The notes: generated by a model from the sequence alone, not told the origin. 64,000 bases of DNA from Puniceicoccaceae bacterium 5H (GCA_009772895.1 WOUP01000003.1:248001-312000), one strand, 5' to 3'. Numbered from the stretch's first letter, positions 53,617 through 62,538 are shown. Numbers and translations are program-made.

Positions 53617-55149
53617 ATGACTGAAAAAGAGGGCTTCGACACCGCACCCTTTGGGGTCCAGGGATTAGATCAACTTTTGGGCGGCGGCCTTTGGCGTGGC
53701 CGGCCTTACATTATTTATGGCGGGCCGGGCACGTGTAAAACGACCCTTTCACTGCATTTTGCAATGGATGGGGCTCAGCGAGGCGAAAGTGTGCTGTATG
53801 TGACCTTTTCCGAGTCGCGGACGGACCTCAACCTCGTTGCCAAATCACACGAATGGGATCTTGGCGGGATCGACGTGATGGATCTCACCGAAGAGATCGC
53901 GACCCAGCATACGGAAAAACAGCAGACCGTGCTTTCTTCGGACGAGGTCGAATTCAATGAGCTGGTAGAATCCGTGCTGCAGAGCATCCGGGAGAAAAAG
54001 CCCCAGCGCCTCGTGATCGACTCCATGACCGATCTGCGGGTGCTGGCCAACAATCCGATCCTCTTTCGCCGCCAAATTTTCGCGCTCAAGCGCCTCAGTC
54101 GCGAGCTCGGCTCTACCATGTTGCTGATCGACTTGCCGACGGGCGGCGTGCAGCAAAGCGAGATCCTGGATTTGGCCCACGGGGTGATCTTGCTGGAAGA
54201 ACGGATGGCGGCGTATGGACGCTCGCGCCGACGCTTGCAGATCGAGAAGATGCGGGCCAAGTCGTTCCCCACCGGCTACCACGATATGACGATCGACGCC
54301 GGCGGCTTGCAAGTCCATCCGCGCCTGGAGCCGCAACACCGCAAGGCGGAGTTGAGCGAGGTGATGAGCAGCGGCATTCAAGGGCTGGACGACCTGTTCG
54401 GTGGCGGATTGGTCAGCGGCACTTCCTCGCTGTTCCTCGGGCCCGCTGGTTCCGGTAAAACCTCTCTTTCCACGCTCTACGTGCATACGGCCGCCCGACG
54501 GGGCGAGCGATCCTCCGTCTATCTCTTCGACGAAACCACCGCCACTTTTGAGCGCCGGGCCGAAGGCCTGGGCGTGCCGGTGAAGGACTTCGTGGACCAA
54601 GGCCTGATCCTGGAGCGGCAACTGGCGGCGGGCGAGATCTCCCCCGGCGAATTTTCCAACCTCGTGAAGCAGGATGTGGAGGAACACGGCAGCAAGATCG
54701 TCATCATCGACAGCCTGACCGGCTACGCCTTCACCATGCTCGAAGAGTCCCTCCTGATCGTGCACCTGCACGAGCTCGTGAACTACCTCAGCAGCCGCGG
54801 TGTGCTCACCCTGATGGTCAGCACCGAGCACGGCCTGCTCTCGCCCATCGGCTATCGGGAAAAGGTGGAGCTGAGCTATCTGGCAGACTCGGTGCTGCTC
54901 AGCCGCCACTTCGAGGCAGAAGGCGTCGTGCGCCAGGCGATTAGCGTGATCAAGAAACGCTACGGCAGTCACGAGCATTCGATCCGGGAGCTGCAGTTTG
55001 GTCGCGGGCGCATTGAAATTGGCCCCCCGCTCAAGGAGTTCGGCGCCGTGCTCTCCGGTTCGCCCCGCTTTGAGGGCAATCGTGATCAGTTGCTGGCGAG
55101 CTTTGAAGGTGAGCGTGGTCGCTCCGAGAAAGGAGAAACGAATCAGTGA
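53617..55149 (+). CDS. KaiC-like double RecA-domain ATPase
   Basis: 510 residues from the ATG at 53617; the frame is open further upstream, but only through a terminator. Two KaiC/RecA domains: the first with Walker A GGPGTCKTT (Lys41), FSES (Glu66) and RLVIDSMTDL; the second with GPAGSGKTS (Lys281), Asp305-Glu306 in LFDETT and KIVIIDSLTGYA. KaiC has Glu-Glu pairs at those two places; here they are Ser-Glu and Asp-Glu. At the position of the phosphorylated Ser-Thr of KaiC, by-eye alignment gives Ser420-Tyr421 (ELSYLADSVLL). It should be a hexameric ATPase. No kaiA or kaiB is present. It overlaps the next gene by four bases, so it probably works with that kinase. Confidence 0.9.
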   Translation: MTEKEGFDTAPFGVQGLDQLLGGGLWRGRPYIIYGGPGTCKTTLSLHFAMDGAQRGESVLYVTFSESRTDLNLVAKSHEWDLGGIDVMDLTEEIATQHTEKQQTVLSSDEVEFNELVESVLQSIREKKPQRLVIDSMTDLRVLANNPILFRRQIFALKRLSRELGSTMLLIDLPTGGVQQSEILDLAHGVILLEERMAAYGRSRRRLQIEKMRAKSFPTGYHDMTIDAGGLQVHPRLEPQHRKAELSEVMSSGIQGLDDLFGGGLVSGTSSLFLGPAGSGKTSLSTLYVHTAARRGERSSVYLFDETTATFERRAEGLGVPVKDFVDQGLILERQLAAGEISPGEFSNLVKQDVEEHGSKIVIIDSLTGYAFTMLEESLLIVHLHELVNYLSSRGVLTLMVSTEHGLLSPIGYREKVELSYLADSVLLSRHFEAEGVVRQAISVIKKRYGSHEHSIRELQFGRGRIEIGPPLKEFGAVLSGSPRFEGNRDQLLASFEGERGRSEKGETNQ

Positions 55150-56696
55150 CGCCGAGCGAGCTTAGCTTTCTCATTTGTGCCCCCCACGGCCGAAATGCGT
55201 TGGTGTTCGAAGAGTTGGTCCGGGAAATGGGATTCCCGACCGAGACCAAGGACGATCTGGCGGCGACATTGGAGGCGGTTACGGATGGTACGACCGGTCT
55301 CATCGTCGAACAGGAGGCGCTGCAGCGTGACGGCCTGGATCGGTTGACGGCCTTTCTGGAAGGCCAGCCCGAGTGGGCCGACATGATGTGCTTGCTCGTG
55401 CTGGACCGCCATGCACGCATCCCCCGTCAGCTCCACGAGATGACGGTCCGGTGGGATGTCGTTCTCCATCATCGCCCGTTGCGCCGGGCTCAGTTTGCCA
55501 ACTCGCTCCAGAGTGCCCTCAATAGCCGCCGACGGCAGCTCGAGCTGAAGCAGCTGCTCGATAACCTGCGGGATGAAAAAGAAAAGGCCAAGGCGGCCTA
55601 CCGCGTGAAGAGCGTGTTTCTCTCGCAGCTCAGCCACGACATCCGCACCCCGCTCACCGCCATCCTCGGCTTCACCGAAGTGCTCAGCGATCGGGAGGAC
55701 GATCCCGATAAACAGGAAATCATGGACGGCATTCTCGAGAGCAGCACCCGTCTGCTCGAGACGCTCGATGGCGTGCTCGAGCTGAGCAAGCTGGAGGGCC
55801 GCGAACAGATGGCGGATCCCGAGAGCGTAAACGTTGCGAGCGAGCTGCGGGCGATCGGCAAGATCTTCCAGCAGGAGGCTATCAGCGGCGACATCACGTT
55901 TACCATCGGCTGTGACGAGGCCCTCTACATCCGCGGCAACCGCAACGGCTTGCACCGGATTTTGCTCAACCTTGTCGGCAATGCGATCAAGTTCACCCCC
56001 GCCGGGGGAGAAGTGAAGGTGGGCGCGCATCGTGACGGCGAGCTCGCGTGCGTCACGATCGACGACGACGGTCCCGGTATTTCCGAGAATTTCATGCCTC
56101 AACTCTTCCAGCCCTTCCAACAAGACAAGAGCCTCAAGCAGGCGATGGGTGGTTCCGGCCTCGGCCTGGCCATCAGTCAACAACTCGCCCGCTTGATGGG
56201 CGGAGAGCTTCAGGCCGAGAACCGGGTCGGGGGCGGCAGCCGTTTCGTCTGCTGCCTGCCGACCGATCAAAGCAAAGGCCCGGCTTCCATGGAGGCATTG
56301 GATGGCGAGGCCGACGCCAAGGCGCTGCAGATGCTGGTCGTCGAAGACGCGGAGCACACCCGTCGCGTCCTGCGCTTCATGTTGCCGCCCACGGTGGAAG
56401 CCGAATTGGTGGGCACCTACGATGATGCAGTGGGGCTGGCCCAAAAACAGAGATTCGACCTCGTCTTTCTCGATATCGACCTGGGCGAAACGCGCACGGG
56501 GCGCGACCTGTTGCGTGAATTGAAGCAGCATCCCAACGCTGCTGACGCCCACTTCGTCGCCTTCACGGCTTTCGCCTCCAGTAATGACAAGGACAGCTAT
56601 TACGAGGAAGGCTTCGACGGCGTTTTGCCCAAGCCCTTTACCCGCAAATCCCTCCAGGAAGCCATTAATCAGGGAGCTGAGAAAAGACGCGCGTAG
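55146..56696 (+). CDS. Hybrid histidine kinase coupled to the KaiC-like ATPase
   Basis: 516 residues, GTG start overlapping the upstream TGA (GTGA). Residues 1-115 resemble a receiver fold without a clear phospho-acceptor Asp (SFLICAPHGRNALVFEEL), probably a sensor or docking domain. A coiled coil (about 118-155) leads to HisKA with His164 in SQLSHDIRTPL, an ATPase domain (LLNLVGNAIKFTPAGG, DDGPGIS, SGLGLAISQQ) and a C-terminal receiver with Asp443 in VFLDIDLG and Lys496 in LPKPF. There is no membrane segment. The input presumably comes from the KaiC-like protein. Confidence 0.9.
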   Translation: MTPSELSFLICAPHGRNALVFEELVREMGFPTETKDDLAATLEAVTDGTTGLIVEQEALQRDGLDRLTAFLEGQPEWADMMCLLVLDRHARIPRQLHEMTVRWDVVLHHRPLRRAQFANSLQSALNSRRRQLELKQLLDNLRDEKEKAKAAYRVKSVFLSQLSHDIRTPLTAILGFTEVLSDREDDPDKQEIMDGILESSTRLLETLDGVLELSKLEGREQMADPESVNVASELRAIGKIFQQEAISGDITFTIGCDEALYIRGNRNGLHRILLNLVGNAIKFTPAGGEVKVGAHRDGELACVTIDDDGPGISENFMPQLFQPFQQDKSLKQAMGGSGLGLAISQQLARLMGGELQAENRVGGGSRFVCCLPTDQSKGPASMEALDGEADAKALQMLVVEDAEHTRRVLRFMLPPTVEAELVGTYDDAVGLAQKQRFDLVFLDIDLGETRTGRDLLRELKQHPNAADAHFVAFTAFASSNDKDSYYEEGFDGVLPKPFTRKSLQEAINQGAEKRRA

Positions 56697-56729
56697 GGAA
56701 GAGCGCGCGCGGCAAAGCACCGTCGTCCG

Positions 56730-57596
56730 CTATTTCTCGGAGGTTTGCAAATGGCCCCTCAAGGCGCGCAGGATGTGATCCCATGTCTCTGCGTTGAAGA
56801 ACATGTGCCCCGCTTTTTTCAGCGGGAAGAAGCTGGAAGCGCGGGCGACGGAGGCGAGGGCCTTCCCATGATCAAAGGGGACGAGCGGATCTTCCTCACC
56901 ATGGAGCACACACAGCGGGGTCTGCGAGCGCGCCAGTTTTTCTGGCAGGTCATTGGGCAACGTCCCCATGGCATGAATGTGATGGGTTGCGACCTGGGCG
57001 TTCCGCGGATCTCCTCGATAGAGCGCCTCCGTATAGGCTCTCGCCCTGTTTTCGTCGAAGGCACACGAGCCGTTGAGAAACCTCCAGCTCTTCATCCAGC
57101 CAGCCAAATCCTGCTCGAATTGACCGGTGGGGGCGTTTTCCATCAGGATTTGCCAGGTCTCCGGCGCAGGAAGGCTCATCCCGAGCTCCGCATAGCGTGC
57201 GGGCGTCGCACTGGGGCCCGAGGAGATCGCTGCGACGCTGGCAAGACGCTCAGGATGCCCCGTCATGGCCAGCAGCCCCATGTAGCCGCCCATCGAATGG
57301 CCCACCAGATGAACCGGAGTTTCGCCGTTTATTTGCTTCAGCAGCGCCCATAAGTCGTCAAGCAAGGCGTCGATGGGGTAGGGGGCGTCAAAGTGGTCGG
57401 ACAAGCCCGTATCGCGGTGGCAGTAGCGCAGGGTACTGTAGCCCGATTCAGACAAAGCCCGACAAAACGCGGCAGGCCAGAACTCCAGGGGCGCGCCGGC
57501 GCCGGGGATCAGCACCACGAGCGGGGCGCCGGGTCGCTCGGTGTGATCGACCTCGAGCTGAATGCCGCTGCTCAGTTTGATGCGTTCGCTGGGCAT
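56730..57596 (-). CDS. Alpha/beta hydrolase
   Basis: 288 residues. Nucleophile elbow VGHSMGGYMG with Ser101, acid in LHGEEDPLVPFD and His in KKAGHMFF make the catalytic triad. Oxyanion region IPGAGAPLEFW. A soluble esterase, lipase or haloperoxidase-like enzyme of unknown substrate. It begins 17 bases after the methyltransferase stop, so the two form an operon. It has one of the few convincing Shine-Dalgarno-like stretches in the window (GGAGG about 11 bases before the ATG). Confidence 0.85.
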   Translation of the reverse strand: MPSERIKLSSGIQLEVDHTERPGAPLVVLIPGAGAPLEFWPAAFCRALSESGYSTLRYCHRDTGLSDHFDAPYPIDALLDDLWALLKQINGETPVHLVGHSMGGYMGLLAMTGHPERLASVAAISSGPSATPARYAELGMSLPAPETWQILMENAPTGQFEQDLAGWMKSWRFLNGSCAFDENRARAYTEALYRGDPRNAQVATHHIHAMGTLPNDLPEKLARSQTPLCVLHGEEDPLVPFDHGKALASVARASSFFPLKKAGHMFFNAETWDHILRALRGHLQTSEK

Positions 57597-57613
57597 GGTG
57601 TTCGCTCCCTCCG

Positions 57614-58333
57614 CTAGCCTCGGACGCGCCGGGTATGCCAGGCGCCCCAGAAGAGGCTGGAGAAGAATTTCTGGGGCGTCTCGAAGCCGGCATCCGTGAG
57701 CAGGCTTGCCACCTTGGCTTCCGATTCCGGAGGGGCGGCCCCGCTCATGATCTTGTTGAGCTTTACCTGGACCTCATCGGGATCAGCTCCGCCCATGCGC
57801 CAACGATTCGCCCAGGCCGCCAGCAACAAGGGTTCGGAAGCGTAGCTGCGGTAGTTTCCCGCCAGAATCAGCGATGCACCCGGGTTCAAACGCGTGGCGA
57901 CTGCGCGCAGGAGTGCTGCCTTGTCGGCGTCATTCGCGATGTGATGCAGCACGCCGAGCATGAGCGCCGCATCAAACGCGGCTTCCTGAGGCACTGCCGA
58001 TAAGTCTCCTTCAACGAAAGTCACTCGGGGGGCGAGCCCCTCCGCCTCGATCTGCGCTCTGGCCAGGTCGAGCATCGGAGCTGAGGGATCGACTGCGACA
58101 AAGCTCCAGTCGGGCTCAAGACGGGCCGCCGCAATCACCTCTCCGCCCGTCCCGCCCGCGCCGACGACCAGCACGTTTGCATTCTTCCGCTCGGGAAGCG
58201 CGGCGGCGAGAATGCAGGCCGAGAGTTCATGACAGGCATCGTAGCCGGCCAGCCCGATCCGCGCCTGGTGTGCATACTCCTCTGCCCGGGACGTATCGAA
58301 TTTCAAATGTGAGTTCTGATCTACCGCGATCAT
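57614..58333 (-). CDS. Class I SAM-dependent methyltransferase
   Basis: 239 residues. Motif I VLVVGAGGTGGE (about 54-65), acidic motif II VAVDPSAPM, EGDLSAVP, and post-motif LMLGVLHHI define a Rossmann-fold methyltransferase. The acceptor is unknown. First gene of the pair with the alpha/beta hydrolase. The gene-free stretch upstream contains a 20-base inverted repeat that may be an operator. Confidence 0.87.
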   Translation of the reverse strand: MIAVDQNSHLKFDTSRAEEYAHQARIGLAGYDACHELSACILAAALPERKNANVLVVGAGGTGGEVIAAARLEPDWSFVAVDPSAPMLDLARAQIEAEGLAPRVTFVEGDLSAVPQEAAFDAALMLGVLHHIANDADKAALLRAVATRLNPGASLILAGNYRSYASEPLLLAAWANRWRMGGADPDEVQVKLNKIMSGAAPPESEAKVASLLTDAGFETPQKFFSSLFWGAWHTRRVRG

Positions 58334-58686
58334 TGCCTTTCCGGTATGAAGTGACTGTCCGCGTCAGGGCATGACAGGTGACATTGGGGATGCGATAGAT
58401 CACCATGCTCGAACTGGGACAAAGTGGCGAGGTCGTTTGCCAAAATCGTGGCAAATCCCGCTGGAAAAACGGCTGCACTATCGCAGGGAAGGCGGCTCTT
58501 GCCCTTCGTTCGTGCTCCGCTCACGAGGTCGGACCTTTGCGCTTTTCACCCTCAAGAAGGCCCTCGGTGAAATCAGACTGTATCGCCTCGGAAATGGTCG
58601 ATGAGGATTGCAGCCATCCGGACAATCGACACCCCGTCGCAGGCAGTTGGCGGTTACGGAGATTGCAAAATGGCTTGGTCATTCGC
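58334..58686. other. Gene-free interval with an inverted repeat, upstream of the methyltransferase
   Basis: 353 bases between the methyltransferase start and the SDR stop. Several short overlapping frames exist, the longest plus-strand one running 58405-58755 into the SDR gene, but none shows a conserved motif. The clearest structure is TTTGCCA-AAATCG-TGGCAAA at 58436-58455, about 103 bases before the methyltransferase ATG, a good operator form. Confidence 0.5.
58436..58455. promoter_or_regulatory. Inverted repeat, candidate operator for the methyltransferase-hydrolase pair
   Basis: TTTGCCA and TGGCAAA are perfect seven-base arms with a six-base centre, a spacing usual for dimeric repressors. 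No regulator gene adjoins. Confidence 0.4.
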
Positions 58687-59493
58687 TCAGATGGTGGGGG
58701 TAGTGCCGCCGTCAATGACGTAGTCGGCGCCATGGATGGAGGCGGCACGTGGTGAAGCGAGGAAAGCGATCAGCTCCGCGATCTCCCACGGCCAGACGGG
58801 TCGGCCGATGGGAATGCCACCCAACGACTTCAGGATACCTTGGCGTGCAGTCTCCTCATCTGTGGATCCGTGCTTGGCCAGGCGCTTCACCATCGCCTGC
58901 GACGCAGTGGTGTAGATCCAGCCGGGAGAGACGGATGTGACTCTAACGCCTTTGGGACCCACTTCCTTTGATAGAGCTTTGCTATATGTCGTAAGCGCTG
59001 CCTTTGCTGCGGCATAGGCGGTGGTTGATTCCGGAAGGGGCAGATGCCTCTGGATGGATGAAATGTGCACCACCACGCCGGACCGACGTCTCACCATCGT
59101 GGGGAGGACAACCCTGTCGATGCGCACGGCCGTCAGCAGGTTCAGGTTTAACTCCTTGATCCACTCTTCATCGTCGAGTGCCGCAAATCCTCCGCCTGGC
59201 GCACTCGAACCGCCGAGATTGTGGACGACGATGTCCGGCACTCCAAACGTTTCCAGGAGCGCGGAGGTTACTTTATTTACCCCTTCGGCTGAAGATAGAT
59301 CCCCGGGGATGAAAACGCCGGGGAGGTCGGATTCAGCCGGCGCCTGACGTGCACTGGTGACCACAGATGCGCCTCCGGCCGCAAACCGTCGGACCATCGC
59401 TTCACCCGCACCTTTTGTCCCTCCAGTGACGAAAACCCGCTGTCCGGCGAACTCATCTACTGCAATGGGTAAATCTGGTGGTTCGATCTTCAT
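58687..59493 (-). CDS. Short-chain dehydrogenase/reductase
   Basis: 268 residues. Cofactor loop TGGTKGAG (23-30), HNLGG (NNAG position, varied), catalytic Ser145 or Ser146 in HISSIQ, Tyr160 and Lys164 in YAAAK, and the PG-I motif VSPGWIYT. Arg in the loop after strand 2 (TSARQ) suggests NADP(H). It reduces or oxidises an unknown ketone or alcohol in the cytoplasm. Its start overlaps the SnoaL gene stop by four bases. Confidence 0.9.
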   Translation of the reverse strand: MKIEPPDLPIAVDEFAGQRVFVTGGTKGAGEAMVRRFAAGGASVVTSARQAPAESDLPGVFIPGDLSSAEGVNKVTSALLETFGVPDIVVHNLGGSSAPGGGFAALDDEEWIKELNLNLLTAVRIDRVVLPTMVRRRSGVVVHISSIQRHLPLPESTTAYAAAKAALTTYSKALSKEVGPKGVRVTSVSPGWIYTTASQAMVKRLAKHGSTDEETARQGILKSLGGIPIGRPVWPWEIAELIAFLASPRAASIHGADYVIDGGTTPTI

Positions 59494-59828
59494 CGGATAT
59501 TCAGTTGCGCGATTTTTCCGTCCTGCAGGCGGAGTTCATAGTCGAGTTTGATCGGACTGCCGGGAAATTTGCCGGTTACGGAGACGACCATCTGCACCGC
59601 ATCTGCGATCGTCTGCGCGCTGGTCACTGTTGCGTGCGGTCGATACTCGCGACTTGTCTGAGAAACCCAGCGCTCTATGGCAGAGGAGCCGACATGGTCT
59701 TTCTGCTCGTCGCGGACGGTGGCGTTAGGAGTGAAGCACGCGGCCGCGCCTGCGGCGTCAAACCGGTTGACGGCATTGAGATACCTGACGACTGCGGTGG
59801 GGAGTCGATTTGTGTTGTTCGTATTCAT
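59490..59828 (-). CDS. SnoaL-like / NTF2-fold small protein
   Basis: 112 residues of the cone-shaped NTF2/SnoaL fold: VVRYLNAVNRFDAAGAAACFTPNATVRDE, and a C-terminal sheet PIKLDYELRLQDGKIAQLNI. Members are polyketide cyclases, dehydratases or binding proteins. It leads the pair with the SDR and is divergent from a LysR regulator, a cassette arrangement often seen for LysR-controlled SDR enzymes. Confidence 0.8.
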   Translation of the reverse strand: MNTNNTNRLPTAVVRYLNAVNRFDAAGAAACFTPNATVRDEQKDHVGSSAIERWVSQTSREYRPHATVTSAQTIADAVQMVVSVTGKFPGSPIKLDYELRLQDGKIAQLNIR

Positions 59829-59853
59829 CGCTTGGAAGTTGCTGCAGGATATC

Positions 59854-59878
59854 GCATTGACTGCGTAGCGTCCAATGC
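59854..59878. promoter_or_regulatory. Inverted repeat in the LysR/SnoaL divergent region
   Basis: GCATTG and CAATGC are separated by 13 bases, midway in the 80-base divergent region, and contain the T-N11-A form expected for LysR-type binding sites. Binding is inference. Confidence 0.45.
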
Positions 59879-59908
59879 CGTGTTTTTGGGCTCGCTAATA
59901 CTTTTAGT

Positions 59909-60832
59909 ATGAGTCACCCATGGAGGGTGGAACTTCGACACCTCCGCTACTTTGTCGGTGTGGCGGCGCACGGATCCTTCAATCGTGCGGCACAGATACT
60001 GCACCTCACCCAGCCGGCTCTCAGCCGTCAGGTGAGAGATCTGGAGGATGAACTGAGCGTGCCGTTGTTCGTCCGCGGGAAGAATGCGGTGAAGCTCACT
60101 GACGCTGGCGAACGCTTTTACGACGAAGCGCGCGAAGTGCTTGCCCGCGCGGAACTGGCCGTGCAGCGGGTGCGGGACGAGACGCGCTGCGAAGTATTAC
60201 GCGTCGGCTACTCCCCTTCGGCGACGGCCGGCATTCTTCCCCGCGCGCTGCAGAGGTTCCAGACGGAGAACCCGAAGGTGCAGATCGAGCTCGCGGACGT
60301 TTCTCCCCCTGAGATGATCCGCATGGCGGTTGAAGGCCGATTGGACCTTGTTATCGCGCTGGAGCCGTCGGTGACGACCACCGTCGGATTTCAATGGACC
60401 GAACTGCATCGTGTAACGCACGTCCTGGTGATGCGGGCGGATCACCCGCTGGCGAAATTGAAGCGCATCGCGCCCAGGCGTCTACGCGAAGTCCCGCTTG
60501 TGGGGCTGGCGCGGGCGAATTTTCCCGACTACGTTCCCCATGTTCGAAGGATCTTGAAGCCCTTTGGTTTCGAGCCGCGCTTCGTCGCTTTGGAGATGGA
60601 TGGCGTCTCGACGCTTTTCGCCAGTCTGGAGGCGTATCACGCTGCAGCCATTCTCGCCGATGGCGTCATTGAATTCATGCCGCGCTCGCTGGTGTGCCGG
60701 CCGTTCCTTCCGAAGTTCGATTCCGTTGTGGCGAAAATCGGTCTGTCTTCAACGTCTCCTAACCCGCATGCCGAGTTATTTGCGGAGCTTTTGAGAAGGG
60801 AAGCTCGACGGGCTGAAAGCTCGGGAGCGTGA
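59909..60832 (+). CDS. LysR-type transcriptional regulator
   Basis: 307 residues. Helix-turn-helix: LRHLRYFVGVAAHGSFNRAAQILHLTQPALSRQVRDLEDEL, the classic LysR beginning. The co-inducer-binding domain follows (VLRVGYSPSATAGILPRAL, GRLDLVIALEPS, VLVMRADHPLA). It is divergent from the SnoaL-SDR pair and probably controls it and itself. Confidence 0.93.
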   Translation: MSHPWRVELRHLRYFVGVAAHGSFNRAAQILHLTQPALSRQVRDLEDELSVPLFVRGKNAVKLTDAGERFYDEAREVLARAELAVQRVRDETRCEVLRVGYSPSATAGILPRALQRFQTENPKVQIELADVSPPEMIRMAVEGRLDLVIALEPSVTTTVGFQWTELHRVTHVLVMRADHPLAKLKRIAPRRLREVPLVGLARANFPDYVPHVRRILKPFGFEPRFVALEMDGVSTLFASLEAYHAAAILADGVIEFMPRSLVCRPFLPKFDSVVAKIGLSSTSPNPHAELFAELLRREARRAESSGA

Positions 60833-60951
60833 GAATGGACCGGTAGGAGGGGGGGGCATCACAATTCGTTTGAACCTGCCGAAAATAAACGGCACGGGTC
60901 GCAAGCAATGTCAGCTCTCCAAATCCCCTCTTTTCAAGGCGAACCGGAAAA

Positions 60952-61041
60952 TGGCGGAGAGAGAGGGATTCGAACCCTCGGTGCCATTTCTGGCACACAC
61001 GATTTCCAATCGTGCACATTCGGCCACTCTGTCACCTCTCC
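60952..61041 (-). tRNA. tRNA-Ser(GGA)
   Basis: 90 bases including the encoded CCA. Acceptor GGAGAGG pairs with TCTCTCC, discriminator G, D arm with GACAGAGTGGCC, anticodon stem CACGA/TCGTG with loop TTGGAAA (anticodon GGA at 61005-61007), a long variable arm (GTGCCA...TGGCAC) typical of tRNA-Ser, and T arm GAGGG-TTCGAAT-CCCTC. It reads UCC and UCU. Confidence 0.96.
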
Positions 61042-61055
61042 GAACGAAAAGTTGA

Positions 61056-61084
61056 ATAACAGGGGTTTTCGGGCGGACCGTCAA
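61056..61084 (-). promoter_or_regulatory. Candidate promoter of tRNA-Ser
   Basis: On the minus strand TTGACG and TGTTAT are separated by 18 bases, ending 14 bases before the tRNA 5' end, a good sigma-70-type arrangement. Confidence 0.5.
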
Positions 61085-61265
61085 GCGTTAACGCGCGGGA
61101 AAGTTGTCCACAAAAAGGTGTAAAAATGTAAGCTGCTGAATTTCAGCGACATTATAAGCCGTTGAACAGCGTTTTCTGAGGGGTGGTCCTGTTAGGTACT
61201 TGCAATCGCGTCAGGCGACCTCCACTCTGGCGGTTGCTTCGTTCATCTCGGACTCTTTTGGACTG

Positions 61266-61802
61266 ATGGTTACCGCTAAAGATTATACCTACGACAGCCG
61301 GATTGAGGGCGATGTGGTGGTGACGCAACTGGATGCGGCCATTAACTGGATCCGCAGTCATTCGGTCTGGCCAATGCCCATGGGCCTCGCCTGTTGCGCC
61401 ATCGAGCTGATGGGGGTGGGCGCGTCCCGCTTCGACATCTCCCGCTTCGGCATGGAGGTCATGCGTTTCAGTCCCCGCCAGTGCGACTGCATGATCGTCG
61501 CCGGCACGGTGACATACAAGATGGCAGAGGCCGTGCGCCGCATTTACGACCAGATGCCCGAGCCCAAATGGGTGGTGGCAATGGGGGCGTGCGCTTCGTC
61601 TGGCGGCATGTATCGCAGCTATGCCGTGCTGCAGGGGGTCGACCGCATCGTGCCGGTCGACGTTTACGTTTCCGGCTGCCCGCCGCGCCCGGAAGCCCTG
61701 CTCGACGCCATGATGAAGCTGCAGGCGAAGATCCAGAAGGAAGACTCCAGCAAAACCTTGCTGAAAAACCGCGAGTCTCGCGAGCTCGCCTATAAATCTT
61801 GA
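61266..61802 (+). CDS. nuoB: NADH-quinone oxidoreductase subunit B
   Basis: 178 residues from the ATG at 61266; the open frame reaches a TTG at 61200 without conserved residues. The four N2 iron-sulfur cluster ligands are visible: Cys43-Cys44 in GLACCAIE, Cys109 in GACASSGG and Cys138 in SGCPPRPE. Two extra cysteines (Cys73, Cys75 in [10 protein letters not shown]) sit where Ala/Asp-Leu is more usual. It carries electrons to quinone in the peripheral arm of complex I. It starts the cluster here; no nuoA precedes it. Confidence 0.95.
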   Translation: MVTAKDYTYDSRIEGDVVVTQLDAAINWIRSHSVWPMPMGLACCAIELMGVGASRFDISRFGMEVMRFSPRQCDCMIVAGTVTYKMAEAVRRIYDQMPEPKWVVAMGACASSGGMYRSYAVLQGVDRIVPVDVYVSGCPPRPEALLDAMMKLQAKIQKEDSSKTLLKNRESRELAYKS

Positions 61803-61851
61803 ACAACACCGGGCGGGTTAGCATCCTCCTGACTTTTCACGAAGCTTCGCT

Positions 61852-62517
61852 ATGTCTGAACTGACTGACGATTTGCTCCAGGCTTTTTCTTACCTGACCA
61901 AGCGGGCCAGCCGTGACTGGCCGGCCTTTGACTGCCCTCCGGAGCACCTGATCGAATTCCTCCAGGCCCTGCGCCAGGAATACGGTTACGACTTCCTCAC
62001 GGACGTGACCGCGATCGACTGGTACGAGGAGTCGCCGCGCTTCGTGGTGGTCTATCACCTCTTTTCGACCCAACAGGCGCGCTACATCCGTGTCGCGACG
62101 CCCTGCCTCGACGACAACGAGCCGAGCGTGCCGACCGTTTCCGGTATCTGGCCCACGGCGGACTGGCACGAGCGCGAGACCTACGACATGTTCGGCATCC
62201 AGTTCGAGGGCCACCCCGACTTGCGCCGTATCCTGATGTGGGAGGAGTATCCCTACTTCCCGCTGCGCAAGGAATTCCCGCTGGCCGGCCACGAGGTGGA
62301 CCTGCCGGCCGAGGACATCGCCGAGCGCACGGGCGTGAAGGCCCAGCCAGCCCCGATGATGGGCGGGCCCTTCCACTCCGGCCAGACCGGCCCGATGTCC
62401 CGCCGCGAACCCCGCGCCGACGACGAGTCCTGGACCGAAGTCAAGCGCCGCCCGGAAGAGCTCGACAGCTTCGACCAGCCGCGCGAGTTCCGCGAATCCG
62501 CCCGACGAGAGCAGTAA
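61852..62517 (+). CDS. nuoC: NADH-quinone oxidoreductase subunit C
   Basis: 221 residues. The 30-kDa subunit signature is [40 protein letters not shown]. The C-terminal 60 residues ([11 protein letters not shown], then charged) extend past the usual core. It is a structural part of the peripheral arm with NuoD and follows nuoB by 49 bases. Confidence 0.94.
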   Translation: MSELTDDLLQAFSYLTKRASRDWPAFDCPPEHLIEFLQALRQEYGYDFLTDVTAIDWYEESPRFVVVYHLFSTQQARYIRVATPCLDDNEPSVPTVSGIWPTADWHERETYDMFGIQFEGHPDLRRILMWEEYPYFPLRKEFPLAGHEVDLPAEDIAERTGVKAQPAPMMGGPFHSGQTGPMSRREPRADDESWTEVKRRPEELDSFDQPREFRESARREQ

Positions 62518-62538
62518 CCGACCCAATCCCTTTCTTCC

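Noticed and set aside
58405-58755. A 116-codon plus-strand frame beside the SDR gene
   Set aside because: Half of it overlaps the SDR coding region antisense, and nothing in the product resembles a domain.
58687-61041. SDR/SnoaL/LysR cassette as an integrative element at tRNA-Ser
   Set aside because: No integrase, no duplicated tRNA 3' end and no flanking direct repeat are visible in the window.
61104-61112. TTGTCCACA, one base off a DnaA box
   Set aside because: A single near-match with no cluster of boxes, no dnaA or gidA nearby and no A/T-rich unwinding region.
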